Shown piece after piece: positions 4,871 through 6,361 of a stretch of DNA of 6,361 bases. Location of the stretch: the NCBI GenBank assembly GCA_946479225.1, contig CAMLFI010000156.1, positions 1 to 6,361 of the forward strand. The letters are read 5' to 3'. This DNA comes from an uncultured Mucilaginibacter sp. (GTDB lineage Bacteria; Bacteroidota; Bacteroidia; Sphingobacteriales; Sphingobacteriaceae). Below the pieces are notes generated by a model that was given only the letters and a program-made list of their open reading frames with translations, made no database searches and was not told the DNA's origin. The position numbers and the translations under genes were made by a program. Within the stretch, counting starts at the first letter, position 1. Each line of letters starts with the position of its first letter.

Positions 4871-6298
4871 ATGAAATTGTTTGATAAAGCATGGTGTATT
4901 GGCCTGTTAGCAGTATTGTTAACCGCTTTTACACCTCGTGAATCACTGGCCCAGGGAGGTTATATCTCAAATCAGGAGTTTTACGATGAACTGTCGCCTT
5001 ACGGCGCCTGGGTTTATTCGCCACAATATGGAGACGTTTGGGTCCCCGATGCCGAGGATGGCTTTAGGCCGTATGGCACCCGGGGCTATTGGGTTTTAAC
5101 TGAATATGGCAATACTTGGGTATCTGACTATCCCTGGGGCTGGGCTACTTTTCATTATGGCCGCTGGCACTTTGACGATTATTATGGCTGGGTGTGGGTT
5201 CCGGGGAACGAATGGGGACCAGCCTGGGTTAACTGGCGGCAGGGTGGTGGCTATTACGGATGGGCGCCGCTCGGCCCGGGTATAAGCATTAATATAGCTA
5301 TCGGTAACAGCTATCGCACTCCGGATTATTACTGGACATACGCCCCCGAAATATATATAAACAGCCCGCGGGTTTATGATTACTATGTGCCGCGTACGCA
5401 GGTAGTTAATATAGTAAACAGAACAACTGTTATTAATAATACCGTTGTGATAAATAACCGCACGTATATTGGCGGGCCTCGGGCTATGGATATACAACGC
5501 GTAACCCGTACAGCGCCGCGCGTATACAGCATCAACGATGCACGCAGGCCGGGCGCTGTAAATATCACTAATAACACCGTGAATATTTATAAACCCAACG
5601 TAACGATCAATAAAAATGCACGCCCGGCACGCGTGGTAGACGGCGAGGCTTATCGCAGGGCCAACCCCGGCCAACGTATTGCTGCCGACCCGGGGAGAAG
5701 AGCCGACAATGACAAGGCTAATACGGCTAAACTGGTGGCTGCCGCCCGCAGCGAAAGACCCGACAATAACGTAGTGCGTGTAAATGGTAACGACCGTAGA
5801 CCGCAACAGCGGGATAACGACATAAATACGCCGGGCAACAGATTCGGGAATAGAGACGCGCGTAACAGAAATGCTGATGATCCCGCCGGTAATGCTCAGC
5901 AAGAGCAACGGAGGCAGCAAAATGCTGAACAGCGTTTAGGGCAGCGTGAACAACAACCCGGACAGGACGATGCGCAGCAAAGACTGAAGGGTGAGCAAAG
6001 GCAACAGCAACGTGAGCAACGCCGCCAACAGGCCGACCAAAACCGTGCTCAACCTGACCAGCAGGATGTGCAACGCCGGCAGGAGCAACAGCTGCAACGA
6101 GAAGCGCGTCGCCAGCAGGTGGCCCAAAATCGTCCTCAGCAGCCTGACCAGCAGGAGCAACAACGCCGGCAGGAGCAACAGCAACAGCGTCAGCAGGAGC
6201 AACAAATGCGACGTGAACAGCAACGCCAGCAGCAACAGGCCGAGCAACAGCAGCAGCGGCAACCCGAAAGACAACAGGAGCAGATAGTAAAACCCTAG
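4871..6298 (+). CDS. Secreted DUF6600-like protein with Tyr/Trp/Gly-rich repeats and a Gln/Arg-rich tail
   Basis: This is a 475-residue protein of unknown function. Residues 1-27 are a signal peptide (MKLFDKAWCIGLLAVLLTAF, then SLA before Gln28), with no lipobox. Residues about 32-137 match the pattern I know as DUF6600: FYDELSPYGAWVYSPQYGDVWVP (37-59), YGTRGYWVLTEYGNTWVSDYPWGWA (68-92), HYGRWHFDDYYGWVWVPGNEWGPAWVNWR (95-123) and YYGWAPLGPG (128-137). These are about three diverged Y-G-x-W-V repeats, probably a beta-rich fold. Residues 170-250 are rich in Asn, Val, Ile and Thr (INNTVVINN, VNITNNTVNIYKPNVTINKN). From about residue 250 the chain is Arg/Asn/Asp-rich, and residues 341-475 are almost only Gln, Arg, Glu and Ala, likely helical or coiled. 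The frame is open to a TTG at 4817, but the ATG at 4871 begins the signal peptide. A cell-envelope or periplasmic location is inferred. Confidence 0.88.
   Translation: MKLFDKAWCIGLLAVLLTAFTPRESLAQGGYISNQEFYDELSPYGAWVYSPQYGDVWVPDAEDGFRPYGTRGYWVLTEYGNTWVSDYPWGWATFHYGRWHFDDYYGWVWVPGNEWGPAWVNWRQGGGYYGWAPLGPGISINIAIGNSYRTPDYYWTYAPEIYINSPRVYDYYVPRTQVVNIVNRTTVINNTVVINNRTYIGGPRAMDIQRVTRTAPRVYSINDARRPGAVNITNNTVNIYKPNVTINKNARPARVVDGEAYRRANPGQRIAADPGRRADNDKANTAKLVAAARSERPDNNVVRVNGNDRRPQQRDNDINTPGNRFGNRDARNRNADDPAGNAQQEQRRQQNAEQRLGQREQQPGQDDAQQRLKGEQRQQQREQRRQQADQNRAQPDQQDVQRRQEQQLQREARRQQVAQNRPQQPDQQEQQRRQEQQQQRQQEQQMRREQQRQQQQAEQQQQRQPERQQEQIVKP
6026..6202 (+). repeat. Two-copy ~90-base in-frame direct repeat in the Gln/Arg-rich tail
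   Basis: Copy 1 is 6026-6112 (residues 386-414) and copy 2 is 6113-6202 (residues 415-444). Both start QQxxQNR and contain a conserved 39-base core (6053-6091 and 6143-6181) that differs only at the four-base stretch TGTG/GCAA. The core encodes PDQQ(D/E)(V/Q)QRRQEQQ. The surrounding CAG/CAA/CGN-rich sequence has further shorter repeats of CAGGAGCAACAG type. A recent tandem duplication by slippage is the likely origin. Confidence 0.8.
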
Positions 6299-6361
6299 AA
6301 TAGGGAAAGGGTGGAGATATCGGTGGTCGACCAAAATATAAAAAAGAAAAGCCGGGAGGAG
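6299..6361 (+). other. Downstream end of the window, possible start of a terminator
   Basis: The 63 bases after the DUF6600-like stop codon hold no gene. They include the palindrome GGTCGACC (6326-6333) and end in AAAAGCCGGGAGGAG. That A-run plus GC-rich end looks like the left arm of a hairpin terminator, as at the other terminators here, but the right arm would lie outside the window, so this is a guess. Confidence 0.25.

Noticed and set aside
5096..5920. 274-codon leftward open frame opposite the DUF6600-like gene
   Set aside because: Its composition mirrors the Tyr/Asn/Arg codons of the sense gene, and it has no family motif, signal or promoter. The sense strand has a signal peptide and a recognisable domain.
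5936..6334. 132-codon leftward Leu-rich frame that could look like a membrane protein
   Set aside because: CAG/CAA/CAACAG on the sense strand reads as CTG/TTG/CTC Leu codons in reverse, so poly-Leu is the shadow of the poly-Gln tail.

Overview
The window looks like an ordinary chromosomal stretch from a member of the Bacteroidota, most likely a Sphingobacteriaceae-type organism (Mucilaginibacter/Pedobacter-like). This is inferred from three things. Near-perfect copies of the Bacteroidota -7 promoter element TAnnTTTG precede several genes. Shine-Dalgarno sequences are weak or absent and the start regions are A-rich. The protein types also fit: a UvrA lacking cysteines in its first part, an RluB-like pseudouridine synthase with a long Arg/Lys/Gly/Ser-rich N-terminus, and a secreted DUF6600-type protein. 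The genus cannot be fixed from the sequence alone.

Layout. Two genes run leftward. One is the 5' part of uvrA (1-524, cut by the window edge). The other is a membrane-anchored or exported lytic transglycosylase (635-1417). A strong hairpin terminator (577-612) ends the transglycosylase transcript, and the -7 box of uvrA abuts its U-tract. A divergent intergenic region (1418-1664) carries back-to-back promoters and two inverted repeats. Three genes then run rightward: an RsuA/RluB-family rRNA pseudouridine synthase with a ~297-residue repetitive extension (1665-3275), closed by a strong terminator (3297-3328); an exported lactonase-family beta-propeller (3389-4528); a 342-base gap with no convincing gene; and a secreted DUF6600-like protein with a Tyr/Trp/Gly-rich front half and a Gln/Arg-rich tail (4871-6298).

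The genes do not form an obvious pathway or operon. Most appear to be separate transcription units: DNA repair, peptidoglycan remodelling, ribosome modification, a sugar-lactone-type enzyme and a surface or periplasmic protein of unknown role. I found no tRNA, rRNA, CRISPR, insertion sequence, phage or defence genes. The most interesting material is the two low-complexity protein extensions, built from DNA-level repeats of ~99 and ~90 bases, and the inverted repeats in the divergent promoter region. I do not see evidence for a new multi-gene system here.
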